Positions 13,725-23,251 of a stretch of 64,000 nt of DNA are shown here, in pieces (the stretch's first letter is position 1; each line of letters opens with the position of its first letter). Both the position numbers and the translations under genes were made by a program. Origin of the DNA: Verrucomicrobiia bacterium (GTDB lineage: Bacteria > Verrucomicrobiota > Verrucomicrobiia > Limisphaerales > UBA8199); NCBI GenBank assembly GCA_035946615.1, contig DASYZB010000105.1:62001-126000 (forward strand), read 5' to 3'. The notes under the pieces are model-generated. The model was not told the DNA's origin. It did not search any database and saw nothing but the letters and a program-made list of their open reading frames with translations.

Positions 13725-16136
13725 ATGAACGGATGGCTCGAGCCCGTTGCGGGATTTCTTCAGCGCTCTTCTTATCCTGGCCTGCTGATTGAAGTGCTCA
13801 TCGAGAGTGTGCTGCTGCTGGCCGTCGTGGCTGCAGGTTGCCTGTTCTGCAGGCGCGCGACTGCCGGCACTAAACATCGCATTTGGTTCACGGCAATTGT
13901 TTGCCTGGGTTTGCTGCTTTGCCTCAGTCCGGCGCCACATATGTTGCTGAAACCACTTTGGTCTGTTTCGACAGGCATTGATTCAGGCAATCAAGTTTCT
14001 GTGTCGCTCAGCCTGGCGCCGCTGGGCAAAAGCGGGCAGGCCGCTTTGCCAGCATCCTCGCCGGAAACGGGTTCCGCTTCTGATAATTCATTGGCTCGGA
14101 CCGCCGACCGACCCATCGCTGCGCGATTCAGCGCGTCATGGTTCTTCATTCTATTTTTCGCCTGGGCCGGTGGAGCTGTGCTGGGCCTGGTATCCCTATT
14201 AGCAGGGGAGCTTCAGCTCGGTCGATTGGCGCGAAAATCGAAGGTGTTGTCCAATCCTGATTGGGGTTTCGTCTTGCACGAAGCGCGCGCCATGCTGGGT
14301 TTGCGGCGGGCGCCACGAATCATGCAATCGGCAGAAAACTGCATTCCGTTGACGTGGGGGGCTTTGCGGCCCGTGGTGCTTTTGCCGGCGGCGGCCACGG
14401 GGTGGGCTATCGAGAGGCGGCGGGTGGTTTTGCTGCATGAATTAGCGCACGTGAAACGATGGGATTGCCTGACGCAAACGGTCACGCGGATTGTGTGCGC
14501 GCTGTTCTGGATCAATCCATTGGTTTGGGTTGCGGCCCGCCGAATGCGCATCGAACGCGAGCGGGCTTGCGATGATTTTGTCCTCAACCGCGGTTGCAAG
14601 CCTTCGGATTATGCCGCGCAACTGCTCGACATCGCCAACACTTTTCGTTCCGTGCGATGCGCAACCGGCATCGCCATGGCGCGCCGGGGGCAATTGCAAG
14701 GGCGCATAGAGGCGATCATAGATGTCTCGCGCCCGCGCAAGCCTCATCCCATAACTGCAATAGTCGTTCTGGGACTGCTTGGCATCCTGACGGGTTGCCT
14801 GGCCGCAACAAGCGGAACGACCGCGCGAGAAGCGGCGGAAAACTCGACGTTGCGCGAGCAGCAGATTGCGCGTCTTGAATCCTTCGCGGCGGTAAAGGAG
14901 AAGCAATCGGAACGCTTGGCCGCAATAGCGGGCGAAACCATTTCTCCGGACTTTCAGCGCTTTTTCGAGGCAGCCATCAAGGGGGATTGGCGGATGGTAA
15001 CAAATCGTTACGAATTCTTCAAACGCCATCACCCTCAATATGCCAACGGCGCCAATTCCATCCCGCAACTTCGCACCGCTTATTGGTCGCCGGTTTTGGA
15101 GATTTGCCTCGCCTACGATCACGTCGTTAATTGCGAACCGAAATACACCAAGATATTCGCTGATGGCATCATCAACTCGATTCCTCCCGGCAGCATTTAC
15201 TTTGGCGGCACGGACCCGGGGCGCGGGGTGCCGACGGCGTTTTGCAAGTCGCAGGCGGATGGCGACCCGTTTTTCACGGTAACACAGAACGCCCTGGCCG
15301 ACGGCACGTATTTGGAGTACCTGCGCGCCATGTATGGGTCAAAGCTTTACATCCCCACGCAAGACGATTCGCAGAAATGCTTTGATGAATATCTCCAAGA
15401 CGCCAAGCACCGGCTGGAGGAGCATCAGCTCAAACCGGGAGAAGACGTCAGGGTCAAGAATGGGGCAGTGCAGGTCTCCGGGCAGGTCGCCGTTATGAGT
15501 ATTAATGCCTTAATTGCCAAGGTCATTTTCGACCGGAACCCCACCCGCTACTTTTTTATCGAGGAAAGCTTTCCACTGGACTGGATGTATCCGCATTTGG
15601 AGCCCCACGGACTGATCCTGAGAATCAACCGCCAGCCCTTGGCGGGGTTGCCGGAGGAGATCGTGGCCCGGGATCACGAGTATTGGCGCAGCCTGGTGGC
15701 CGGAATGCTCGGAAATTGGTTAGAGGACAACACGTCAGTGGACAAAGTAGCCTCATTTGTGGACCGCATTGATGTCCGCCGGAATTTCCATGGGTTCAGG
15801 GGCGACCCGGAGTTCGTCGGGAACGATTATGCCAAGAAATGGGCCTCGAAGCTGCGCAGTTCGATTGGCGGGGTCTATGCGTGGCGGGTCGCCCACTCAA
15901 ATAACGCCGCAGAGCGACAGCGCATGGAGGCGGAGGCGGACTTTGCCTTTCGCGAGGCCTTCGCAATTTGTCCCGACAGCCCGGAAGTCGTGTTCCGCTA
16001 TTCGGATTTCCTGGTTAAGGAGAGCCGTCCGAAGGATGCTTTAGTTATCGCAAGCGCGGCGGCAAGGGTGGCCCCGGAGAGCGGCCAGTTCAAAGACCTG
16101 GTTGCGAGATTGAAGGAATCGGCGCGAACGAGGTAG
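13725..16136 (+). CDS. BlaR1-like M56 membrane metalloprotease with large non-PBP C-terminal domain
   Basis: Several N-terminal membrane helices surround a cytoplasmic M56 zinc protease domain with HELAH (His238, Glu239, His242), followed by RERACDDFVL. A further helix (about 344-363) leads to a ~430-residue C-terminal domain. That domain is not the penicillin-sensing domain of BlaR1. It contains HEYWRSLVAGMLGNWL, WASKLRSSIGGVYAWR and a TPR-like end (AFAICPDSPEVVFRYSDFLV). ATG 13725 directly follows the repressor stop; ATGs at 13695 and 13713 would overlap it. The trigger is unknown, but the extra domain is the likely sensor or effector. Confidence 0.82.
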   Translation: MNGWLEPVAGFLQRSSYPGLLIEVLIESVLLLAVVAAGCLFCRRATAGTKHRIWFTAIVCLGLLLCLSPAPHMLLKPLWSVSTGIDSGNQVSVSLSLAPLGKSGQAALPASSPETGSASDNSLARTADRPIAARFSASWFFILFFAWAGGAVLGLVSLLAGELQLGRLARKSKVLSNPDWGFVLHEARAMLGLRRAPRIMQSAENCIPLTWGALRPVVLLPAAATGWAIERRRVVLLHELAHVKRWDCLTQTVTRIVCALFWINPLVWVAARRMRIERERACDDFVLNRGCKPSDYAAQLLDIANTFRSVRCATGIAMARRGQLQGRIEAIIDVSRPRKPHPITAIVVLGLLGILTGCLAATSGTTAREAAENSTLREQQIARLESFAAVKEKQSERLAAIAGETISPDFQRFFEAAIKGDWRMVTNRYEFFKRHHPQYANGANSIPQLRTAYWSPVLEICLAYDHVVNCEPKYTKIFADGIINSIPPGSIYFGGTDPGRGVPTAFCKSQADGDPFFTVTQNALADGTYLEYLRAMYGSKLYIPTQDDSQKCFDEYLQDAKHRLEEHQLKPGEDVRVKNGAVQVSGQVAVMSINALIAKVIFDRNPTRYFFIEESFPLDWMYPHLEPHGLILRINRQPLAGLPEEIVARDHEYWRSLVAGMLGNWLEDNTSVDKVASFVDRIDVRRNFHGFRGDPEFVGNDYAKKWASKLRSSIGGVYAWRVAHSNNAAERQRMEAEADFAFREAFAICPDSPEVVFRYSDFLVKESRPKDALVIASAAARVAPESGQFKDLVARLKESARTR

Positions 16137-16148
16137 GGGACGTGAGCG

Positions 16149-16174
16149 TGCACGCCGGTTGCAACCGGCTGCAT
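16149..16174. repeat. REP-like palindrome between convergent genes
   Basis: GCCGGTTGCAACCGGC (16154-16169) is a perfect 16-bp palindrome, flanked by GCA on both sides. It resembles the internal hairpin of the element at 261-392 (GCCGGCTTCAGCCGGC). It lies between two convergent genes and has no U tract. Confidence 0.55.
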
Positions 16175-16234
16175 GAAAGGGAGGAAGAATCAGAGCCCTC
16201 TCGCGCCGGCTCCAACAACTCTAAAACGCGTCCG

Positions 16235-17008
16235 CTATTTGGGCACCGTGGTGGCGTGGGCGAGGCGGGCGAGGTCCATGTTGCCGGATTGCTCGACGTT
16301 GTTGGAGCTAACCGACAAGGACCGCTGGTCGCTGAATCGCCAGACTTCCGAGTGGCCATCGGCAAAACAGAGGCTGTAGCTGAAGTTGTGGCGCTGCTCG
16401 GAGACGGCGGGGAAATCAAACCACATGTGGCCGCTGGGGTCGGTGATGAAGAAGCCGTCATTGATGCTGCGTTGGTCTTCATCGAGCAGCACCCACATCT
16501 CAGAGGGGCGGCGGATTTCGGCATCTTTAGCAAAGAACGGGACGTAATCGACAGCGGTAGGCGGAATGACGGTCTGGTCGTTACGGGCGCCCATGAAACA
16601 ATTCATCGAATAGCTGCGCACGGCATGAACCAGGTTGCCGTCGATGATTTTGCCTTGATCGGCTGGGCAATGGTAGATGGAGGGGCTCTGGTTGTAATGA
16701 TAGAGCTTGCCCTGGCGAATGAGATCGAGGTTCACGGCCTGGTTGGAAATCGACATGTCGCCCTGGACCCACACGTCGGGGCTATCGGGCGAAGAGGGAA
16801 CCAAGGCGCCGGCGTTGTCGTTGTAATACATGACCCACGCCAGGCCGAGTTGGCGCAGATTGGAAGAGCAGGCAGTACGCTGCGCTTTCATTTTGGCTCG
16901 CCCGAGGATAGGCAAGAGGAGCGCGGCGAGGATCGCAATGGTTGCAATTACCGCCAGGAGCTCGAGGAGCGTGAAACCTCGGCGCCGAATTGACTGACCC
17001 GAATTCAT
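16235..17008 (-). CDS. Type II pseudopilin-like secreted protein (prepilin N-methylation signal)
   Basis: From ATG 17008 the 257-aa protein starts [20 protein letters not shown]. This is a class III signal peptide cleaved by prepilin peptidase before Phe (Arg-Gly|Phe), with Glu at +5 and a hydrophobic helix. The body has four or more cysteines ([21 protein letters not shown]) and an [14 protein letters not shown] segment, as in the large family of pseudopilin-like proteins of Verrucomicrobia and Planctomycetes. The long upstream open frame to 17290 overlaps feoB and was rejected as the start. Role: envelope or extracellular, exact function unknown. Confidence 0.85.
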   Translation of the reverse strand: MNSGQSIRRRGFTLLELLAVIATIAILAALLLPILGRAKMKAQRTACSSNLRQLGLAWVMYYNDNAGALVPSSPDSPDVWVQGDMSISNQAVNLDLIRQGKLYHYNQSPSIYHCPADQGKIIDGNLVHAVRSYSMNCFMGARNDQTVIPPTAVDYVPFFAKDAEIRRPSEMWVLLDEDQRSINDGFFITDPSGHMWFDFPAVSEQRHNFSYSLCFADGHSEVWRFSDQRSLSVSSNNVEQSGNMDLARLAHATTVPK

Positions 17009-17148
17009 TGAACGCCAATTCTGCAAGGCTTGGCTGTGCAGGATAATATAGTTTAAATAATGGAGACAAGGCAAGAGAATTATCTCTTTGCGGGAAAGAG
17101 ACTTGCGACCGGAACGAACTCCAACAGGCGAACGTCGAACATCGAACG

Positions 17149-19527
17149 TCACCCCCACCCAAATAAATGCCCCAGGCGGTAGGTGACAAAGGCCAGGCCC
17201 CAAGCCAGCACTCCCATATACAGCCATTGGAACAGGGGCCATTTCCAGGAATTGGTTTCGCGCCGGACAATGGCCACGGTGCTGACGCATTGCAGCGCAA
17301 AGACATAAAAGACCATCAAGGTAATCGCCAACAGAGGCGTGTAGAGCGGTGAACCGTCCGGGCGGGTCTGGGCCTTGAGTGTCTTTGCCAGGCTGTTCAT
17401 GCTGGACTCGGAGCGGTCGTAATTGCCCACGTTATAGACTGTGGACATGGTGCTGACGAATACTTCGCGCGCGGCGAAAGAGGAGACAATGCCGATGCCC
17501 ATTTTCCAGTCAAAACCGAGCGGGGCAATGAGCGGTTCGATCAGCCGTCCCAAATGGCCGGCATAACTCTGCCGCAGTTTTGCGCCGGCCTCTTCGGTGT
17601 CCAGGGCGGCCAGTTGCGCAGAAGCGGAAGGAATGGCGGCTGACGCGCCCGGTTGTTGGCGCGCATCCAGTAGAATGGCGGCGCGGCGGGCGGCGTATTG
17701 GCTGGTAATATGGGGGTCGTGCGGGTAAGTGGCCAGGAACCACAGGAGAATGTTGATGCCCAGAATGACCGTGCCGGCGCGGCGCACAAAGAGCTTCGAG
17801 CGGTCCCACATGTGCCGCACCACGACGCGCGCCAGCGGTCGTTTATAGGGGGGCAACTCCATAATCAACAGCGGCGTTTCGCCTTTGAGCAGGGTCTTTT
17901 TGAATAGCCAGGCCATCAACAGCGCGACGACAATGCCCAGGAGATACATCGAGAGCATGGTCAGGCCCGCCAGCTTGAGCCATCCAAGGACGGTAATGTC
18001 GGGGATGCAAGCGGCAATGAGCAGCGTGTAAACGGGCAGGCGCGCCGAGCAACTCATCAAGGGCGACACCAGGATGGTGACGAGGCGGTCTTTGGGACTC
18101 TCGATGGTGCGCGTGGCCATGATGCCCGGGATAGCGCACGCAAAGGAGCTGAGCATTGGAATAAAGCTTTTACCGTGCAACCCCACCTTGCTCATGAGGC
18201 GGTCCATGAGAAACGCCGCGCGCGCCATGTACCCGGTGTCTTCGAGAAAGCCAATGAACAGGAAGAGCAAAAGGATTTGCGGCAGGAACACAATGACCGC
18301 CCCTACCCCGGCGATGATTCCCTCGACCAGCAGGCTGTTGAGGTCCCCTGGCGGAATGAGCCGGCTGGTGGCGCCACCCAGCCAGTTCACGGCGGATTGC
18401 AGCGCGTTCATGGGGATTTGCGCGAAGGTGAAGATGCTCTGGAACATCACCAGCATGATGGCGACGAAAATGATTGTGCCCCAGACCTTGTGGGTCAGCA
18501 CCCGGTCGAGCCGGTCGCTGAAGGTCTGGCCGGGAGCCGACAACTCGGTGGTGACAGCGCGCTGAATGGCCGAGATGCGTGTATAGCGTCCTTCAATGGC
18601 TGCGCCGCGCCAATCCACTCCGGCCGCATCGAGCCGGGCGCGAGCGGCCAGGACATCGGCCTGCACAGCGGCCGGGTAATGCGCGCCGCTGGATGTCAGC
18701 GCGTTTTCATTGTTCAGGATGAGCATGGCCTCGGCGCCTGCCTGCGCCCGCCGTTCAGGGAACAGGCGGCCCAATAGGGCGGCGAGGTTCGATGTTTCCT
18801 TTTCGATGGCTTGAGGCAGGTCGCAAAAAAGGGCGGATGCCCGGGCCGCCGGCTTCTGGCGGATTACCGAAATGATGCGCTGTTTGAGGTCGCTGATTCC
18901 TTTGCCTTCACTGGCGATAATGGGAAGCACCGGCACGCCCAACTCAGCGCCGAGCTTCTCGATGTCGATGAGCAGGCCGTTGCTTTCCATTACATCGACC
19001 ATGTTCAAGGCGATGATGGTGGGATAGCCCAGCTCGATGACTTGCGTTGCGTAATAAAGGTTGCGCTGCAAATTCGATGCATCGACTACCACAACAATCA
19101 GGCTCGGAGCGGGCAGCTCGGGCAGACGGTTGAGCAGGACATCGCGCGAGATTTGTTCATCGAGCGATTGAGGACTGAGACTGTAAGTGCCGGGCAAATC
19201 GAGCACGCGCGCGTTCAAGTCCGCAGGGGCGCCCAGCAGCCGCCCCTCCTTGCGTTCGACGGTGACTCCGGCGTAGTTGCCGACTTTGGCGCGCAAACCT
19301 GTCAGCGCGTTGAATAGTGTTGTTTTGCCCGAGTTTGGGTTGCCGGTTAAGACGATGAACAACGGGAGCTTGGCCGAGAGTCGAGAGGTGGGTGGCTCAG
19401 CGTGTGAGGGCGCGATGCCGGTATGGAGGTTCGAGGCCCCGCCTGACGGCTCGACTGCAGGCGAGGCAGTGGTCGCTGCCACAGGTAAAACGGGCTGCCC
19501 CTGGGCGCTGGGAGTTCCGGGACTCAT
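17149..19527 (-). CDS. feoB: Ferrous iron transporter B
   Basis: GTP-dependent Fe(II) uptake permease of 792 aa. The G domain shows GNPNSGKTT (62-70), [10 protein letters not shown] and NMVD. It is followed by the gated membrane part with two Gate repeats, CAIPGIM, and [13 protein letters not shown]. An N-terminal ~55-residue Ala/Pro-rich extension precedes the G domain. The gene is downstream of two feoA-type genes in the same orientation, forming an iron-uptake operon. Confidence 0.97.
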   Translation of the reverse strand: MSPGTPSAQGQPVLPVAATTASPAVEPSGGASNLHTGIAPSHAEPPTSRLSAKLPLFIVLTGNPNSGKTTLFNALTGLRAKVGNYAGVTVERKEGRLLGAPADLNARVLDLPGTYSLSPQSLDEQISRDVLLNRLPELPAPSLIVVVVDASNLQRNLYYATQVIELGYPTIIALNMVDVMESNGLLIDIEKLGAELGVPVLPIIASEGKGISDLKQRIISVIRQKPAARASALFCDLPQAIEKETSNLAALLGRLFPERRAQAGAEAMLILNNENALTSSGAHYPAAVQADVLAARARLDAAGVDWRGAAIEGRYTRISAIQRAVTTELSAPGQTFSDRLDRVLTHKVWGTIIFVAIMLVMFQSIFTFAQIPMNALQSAVNWLGGATSRLIPPGDLNSLLVEGIIAGVGAVIVFLPQILLLFLFIGFLEDTGYMARAAFLMDRLMSKVGLHGKSFIPMLSSFACAIPGIMATRTIESPKDRLVTILVSPLMSCSARLPVYTLLIAACIPDITVLGWLKLAGLTMLSMYLLGIVVALLMAWLFKKTLLKGETPLLIMELPPYKRPLARVVVRHMWDRSKLFVRRAGTVILGINILLWFLATYPHDPHITSQYAARRAAILLDARQQPGASAAIPSASAQLAALDTEEAGAKLRQSYAGHLGRLIEPLIAPLGFDWKMGIGIVSSFAAREVFVSTMSTVYNVGNYDRSESSMNSLAKTLKAQTRPDGSPLYTPLLAITLMVFYVFALQCVSTVAIVRRETNSWKWPLFQWLYMGVLAWGLAFVTYRLGHLFGWG

Positions 19528-19548
19528 TTGACCTCTGCTCCCGAGCGC

Positions 19549-19791
19549 CTATTCGGTGGGTTGAACGAATATCTGCTCGGCCTCGTGCTTCCGCAGGGTC
19601 AGATTGTAACCGCGAACCTTGATTTCAATTGGGTCGCCCAGCGGGGCAAATCGAACCAGCTCGACTTTCGTTCCGACGAGCAGTCCCATTTCCATAAGGC
19701 GCGGACGCCTGGCCGGCGGCAACTTGATCTCGGCGACGGTTGCCGAGTGGCCTGCAGGGACAGAACTCAAGGGCTGAAGAACCGGCGGCAT
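19549..19791 (-). CDS. feoA: FeoA-type SH3-like protein
   Basis: An 80-aa SH3-fold protein with RPRLMEMGLLVGTKVELV, LGDPIEIKVRGYNLTLRK and AEQIFVQP, all standard FeoA. It is thought to bind FeoB and modulate its activity. It lies 21 nt upstream of feoB and 3 nt downstream of a second FeoA-type gene. Confidence 0.93.
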   Translation of the reverse strand: MPPVLQPLSSVPAGHSATVAEIKLPPARRPRLMEMGLLVGTKVELVRFAPLGDPIEIKVRGYNLTLRKHEAEQIFVQPTE

Positions 19792-19794
19792 AAA

Positions 19795-20097
19795 TTACTC
19801 CTCGGTGAACGAGCCCTGCACAGCCTGAACAAAGATCGAGTCAGCCAGCTTTTTGCTGATGCCAAGCCGCGCGTTGCAGACCTGGCAGATAAAGCTGGAT
19901 TCGCACGCAACTAATTTGATTTGCTGGTCCTCGCAAAAACCCATTTCACGGAGGCGGTCGCTCATTTCTGGAGTGGTAGAAAGGCGTTTGATGCAGACTG
20001 TCATGCCCGCCTGGACCCGGCTCAGGGGGCAAACGCCCGGCCCGGCGCATTGGCCCTCGAGAATGAAAATATTTTGACGCGGTTGTCTTTTCACCAC
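19795..20097 (-). CDS. Second FeoA-type protein, cysteine-rich
   Basis: A ~100-aa FeoA-domain protein with LSRVQAGMTVCIKRLSTTPE, SDRLREMGFCEDQQIKLV and LADSIFVQ. It differs from its neighbour by seven cysteines, including QCAGPGVCPL at the N-terminus and ICQVCNARLG later, which suggests metal or redox sensitivity. The start is GTG at 20097 (or the adjacent GTG at 20094); the longer open frame upstream runs through an interspersed repeat and is not coding-like. First gene of the feo operon. Confidence 0.82.
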   Translation of the reverse strand: MVKRQPRQNIFILEGQCAGPGVCPLSRVQAGMTVCIKRLSTTPEMSDRLREMGFCEDQQIKLVACESSFICQVCNARLGISKKLADSIFVQAVQGSFTEE

Positions 20098-20213
20098 CCG
20101 TCCAGAATAGGCTAATAATGACTCGGTTGCAAGGGGTATGGTGGATGGGTTTCGAGTCCCCACGTCCTGTGGCCTTGGATTTGGGCGGCGGCGTCGGAGC
20201 GGGAGGACATCCA

Positions 20214-20266
20214 AAAGCGGCAGAGGACTGCCGCAGTCCAAGACGCTGGCGCGCTCTCTTGTACCA
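20214..20266. repeat. Interspersed 53-bp repeat, copy 1
   Basis: Shares 46 of 53 positions with the copy at 21469-21521. It contains the hairpin GCGGCA-GAGGAC-TGCCGC. It sits between the divergent feo operon and the cupin gene. Confidence 0.75.
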
Positions 20267-20308
20267 TGCTCGCCAAAGCAAACCCGGTGTGCTATAGGTC
20301 CCACCAAA

Positions 20309-20740
20309 ATGCCTGAATCCACGCTTTTGTCCGGCAAAGTCCATGTGCAGTCGCTTTTTACCGTTCATGGCCGGCCCGGGCCGGAAGCGCCCCGCCTGAA
20401 GCGCTTGTTTTTGTCCCAAGGCGAGTTGGCGCAGTTTTATGATGGAACCGAGGGCATCTGCTACATGGCGGCGGTCGAACTGCAAGCAGGCAGTGCGCGC
20501 GGGAATCATTTTCATCGAGTCAAAGAGGAGCAGATTTATCTCATGCAAGGCGAACTGAAGTTAGTTGTGGGCGATATCGAGTCCGGCGCGCGGGAATCCA
20601 TCACGCTTAAGGCCGGAGACCTAGCTGTCATTTCGCCTCGAGTGGCACACGCCCTCCACACCCTCAGCCCTGGATGGACCATAGAATTCTCCACAACAAG
20701 GTTCGACCCTTCGGATATTCACCGATTTGACCTTTGCTGA
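20309..20740 (+). CDS. Cupin-domain protein
   Basis: A 143-aa single-domain cupin: GNHFHRVKEEQIYLMQGELK carries the first cupin motif (two His and a Glu), and LKAGDLAVISPRVAHALHTL the second (His). These residues normally bind a divalent metal. ATG 20309 begins MPESTLLSGKVHVQ; the open frame upstream runs through the repeat and is not coding. It may be a sugar-nucleotide or small-molecule cupin; the substrate is not assignable. Confidence 0.85.
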   Translation: MPESTLLSGKVHVQSLFTVHGRPGPEAPRLKRLFLSQGELAQFYDGTEGICYMAAVELQAGSARGNHFHRVKEEQIYLMQGELKLVVGDIESGARESITLKAGDLAVISPRVAHALHTLSPGWTIEFSTTRFDPSDIHRFDLC

Positions 20741-21070
20741 GTAAACTGAGTTTTTGGAACTGGAACGGGGTCAAAGCCCGACGCTGGATTGAAAAATGTG
20801 TCCATTGCCCGCCAGGTTTTGTAGTTGTAAATAGCTGTGCATGAACAAACTGCGTCGCAGTGGGGTTAAACCCTACTTCTTTTTTCGTCGATAGGGCTTG
20901 CAATTTTTCCAAAAGGGCGCACTGTTCGGCAATCTGTCAGATAGCTTGTCGCTTCCACGGCCATGGTGAATCTTCAGGTGAACACAGGTTCAGTGACGAT
21001 TTGAAACCCGATAGGCGGGAACAGTCTGGAGAAAGCAAGAGTTAGTCAAGGACAGGGAAATAGTTAATAG
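20741..21070. other. Intergenic region and presumed long leader of the RRM gene
   Basis: No coding frame with support was found in this 330-nt gap. The part nearest the RRM start is purine-rich (GGACAGGGAAATAG just upstream of ATG 21071) and probably holds the ribosome site. RRM cold-response genes often have long leaders, but no specific structure was established here. Confidence 0.35.
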
Positions 21071-21412
21071 ATGAGTGCAAAATTGTTTGTTGGAAACCTT
21101 AGTTTCAACATTACGGAAAACGACCTGCAGGATGCCTTTGCGGCACACGGCACGGTCCTGGAAGCAAACCTGATGATGGATCGCGCCACGGGCCGGCCAC
21201 GGGGTTTTGGCTTTGTCACTATGAGCACGCCCGAGGAAGCCCAGAAGGCCATCGACGCGTTGCACGGCAAAGAACTAGGCGGCCGAGCCTTGACGGTCAA
21301 TATTGCCCGTCCTCGTGAAGAGCGCCCCGGCGGCGGCGGCGGCGGTGGCCGGCGTGAGTTTCGTGGCGGCGGCGGCGGTGGCGGTGGCGGTGGCCGGCGC
21401 GAACGCTACTGA
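21071..21412 (+). CDS. RRM-type RNA-binding protein with glycine-rich tail
   Basis: A 113-aa protein with one RNA recognition motif: RNP2 LFVGNL (5-10) and RNP1 RGFGFVTM (about 44-51), then a C-terminal Gly-run/Arg tail (about 85-113, RGG-like). Bacterial proteins of this type bind single-stranded RNA and are often cold-induced. The gene is monocistronic, with a good terminator downstream at 21435. Confidence 0.95.
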   Translation: MSAKLFVGNLSFNITENDLQDAFAAHGTVLEANLMMDRATGRPRGFGFVTMSTPEEAQKAIDALHGKELGGRALTVNIARPREERPGGGGGGGRREFRGGGGGGGGGGRRERY

Positions 21413-21434
21413 ATTTCTGTTTCGTCAATCTCTG

Positions 21435-21468
21435 GAGGCCTGGAGGACCCGGGCCTCTCTTTTTTTTC
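21435..21468 (+). terminator. Rho-independent terminator of the RRM gene
   Basis: GAGGCC (21435-21440) pairs with GGCCTC (21452-21457), followed by TCTTTTTTTTC. It lies 22 nt after the stop codon. Confidence 0.9.
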
Positions 21469-21521
21469 AAAGCGGTAGAGGACTACCGCAGTCCAAAGCG
21501 CTGGCGCACCCTCTTGTGCCA
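21469..21521. repeat. Interspersed 53-bp repeat, copy 2
   Basis: Pairs with the copy at 20214-20266. Its hairpin is GCGGTA-GAGGAC-TACCGC, which carries compensating changes relative to copy 1. It sits between two convergent genes. Confidence 0.75.
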
Positions 21522-21531
21522 GTCCTCCTTC

Positions 21532-23148
21532 TTACAAACCAATCACTACTGCTTTGGTCTCGGTATAGTGTTCCAGGACCTCGTGGCCCATTTCGCGGCC
21601 CCAGCCGGATTGTTTGTATCCGCCGAACGGCAGAGCGGCATCGAAGACGTTGTAGCAATTAATCCAGACCGTGCCGGCTCGGAGTGCTGCTGCAACGCGA
21701 TGGGCCTTGGCGATGTCCCGGGTCCAGACACCTGCCGCAAGACCATATTCGGTCCCGTTGGCGCGCGGCATCAGTTCCTCCGCATCCGTAAACGGCTCGG
21801 CCACCACGACCGGCCCGAAGATTTCCTCCCGGACGATGCTCATTTTTGGGTTAACGTCTTTGACCACGGTGGGCTGGACGAAGTAGCCCTGCTCGCCGAC
21901 CCGCGCCCCTCCGGTGACAAAGCAGGCGCCGTCCTGTTTGCCCTGGTGCAGATAGCGGGTGACGCGCATCAGTTGTTCCTCCGAAACCAGCGGCCCCATC
22001 TCGGTTTCCGGCGCTAATCCCGAGCCCAGCTTGATCTTCTTGGCGCGTTGCGCAATCCCGGAGACCACATCATCGAAAACTTCGCGTTCGACCAATAACC
22101 TGGAACCGGCGCAACAGCATTGGCCGTGATTGAAAAAGATCGCGTTGGCTGCCCCGTTTATAGCTGCCTCAAGATCGCCGGCATCTTTAAACACTATATT
22201 GGGAGACTTTCCTCCCAGTTCCAGCGTGACCTTTTTCAGGTTTCCAGCCGCCGCCCGCACGATGAGCTTGCCGACCTCGGTCGAGCCGGTGAAGGCGACC
22301 TTATCCACATCATCATGGGCTGCCAGGGCGGCTCCGGCGGTTTCCCCAAAACCGGTAACGATGTTGACGACGCCCGAAGGAAGCCCGGCTTCAAGCAGCA
22401 ATTCGCCCAGGCGCAATGCCGAAAGCGGGGTTTGCTCAGCCGGTTTGAGCACGACACAGTTGCCGGCCGCCAGGGCAGGGCCCAGTTTCCAGGCCGCCAT
22501 CAGGAGCGGGAAATTCCACGGAATGATTTGGCCAACGACCCCGAGCGGTTCGCGCAGCGTGAAGGCATGAAACTGCGCGCCCGGCGCGTAGGGGACGCTA
22601 ATGGGGATGGTATTGCCTTCAATCTTGGTGGCCCATCCCGCCATGTAGTGGAACAGATCGGCTGCGAGGGGGACATCGGCGACACGCGCCACCGCGCACG
22701 GTTTGCCGTTATCGAGCGATTCCAATTCCGCCAGCTCGTCCGCATGTCCTAGAATCAGGTCGCCAATGCGCCATAGCAATTTGCCCCGCTCGCTTGGGGT
22801 CATTTTGCGCCAAGGCCCCGATTCGAAGGCGCGCCGGGCAGCCGCGACAGCGCGGTTGATGTCCTCCCGTTCGCTATCGGGCACCCGGGCGAGCACCGAA
22901 CCGTCGGCTGGATTGACTGTGTTGAAGCTCTTCCCAGCCGCGCTGGGCGCCCATCGCCCGCCGATAAGGTTGTGTTTGGGGCGAGCCAGCCAGGCCGCCA
23001 CCTCCGCCCGGATTCCATGGCCATTTCCACGCGCTGCGCTGTGACCGTTGCCGTGACCGGCGGTTGTTGAGGCGCGCTGGTTCTTAATGGCGCCGGCCTT
23101 CGATCGCTGATGAGAAGTGATGGTTTTCATAAAAGCTAATTTGGGCAT
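21532..23148 (-). CDS. NAD(P)-dependent aldehyde dehydrogenase
   Basis: A 538-aa ALDH-superfamily enzyme that oxidises aldehydes to acids. LELGGKSPNIVF carries the general-base Glu, and FFNHGQCCCAGSRLLV the catalytic Cys (the middle Cys of CCC, as in class 1/2 ALDHs). EIFGPVV and GGYKQSGWGREMG are also present. An N-terminal extension of ~50 residues rich in Gly/His/Arg precedes the catalytic fold. It stands alone between the RRM gene and the divergent ABC transporter. The substrate is unknown; general class 1/2-type specificity is likely. Confidence 0.93.
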   Translation of the reverse strand: MPKLAFMKTITSHQRSKAGAIKNQRASTTAGHGNGHSAARGNGHGIRAEVAAWLARPKHNLIGGRWAPSAAGKSFNTVNPADGSVLARVPDSEREDINRAVAAARRAFESGPWRKMTPSERGKLLWRIGDLILGHADELAELESLDNGKPCAVARVADVPLAADLFHYMAGWATKIEGNTIPISVPYAPGAQFHAFTLREPLGVVGQIIPWNFPLLMAAWKLGPALAAGNCVVLKPAEQTPLSALRLGELLLEAGLPSGVVNIVTGFGETAGAALAAHDDVDKVAFTGSTEVGKLIVRAAAGNLKKVTLELGGKSPNIVFKDAGDLEAAINGAANAIFFNHGQCCCAGSRLLVEREVFDDVVSGIAQRAKKIKLGSGLAPETEMGPLVSEEQLMRVTRYLHQGKQDGACFVTGGARVGEQGYFVQPTVVKDVNPKMSIVREEIFGPVVVAEPFTDAEELMPRANGTEYGLAAGVWTRDIAKAHRVAAALRAGTVWINCYNVFDAALPFGGYKQSGWGREMGHEVLEHYTETKAVVIGL

Positions 23149-23251
23149 GTCTTGGGTTCACTGCGAAAAAACCTGAATAGAACCTAGTCCCGGGATATGA
23201 AGAAGGCAAATGTGGAGTATTAAACGGTCTCCGTGCTACAATGCCGGGCGC

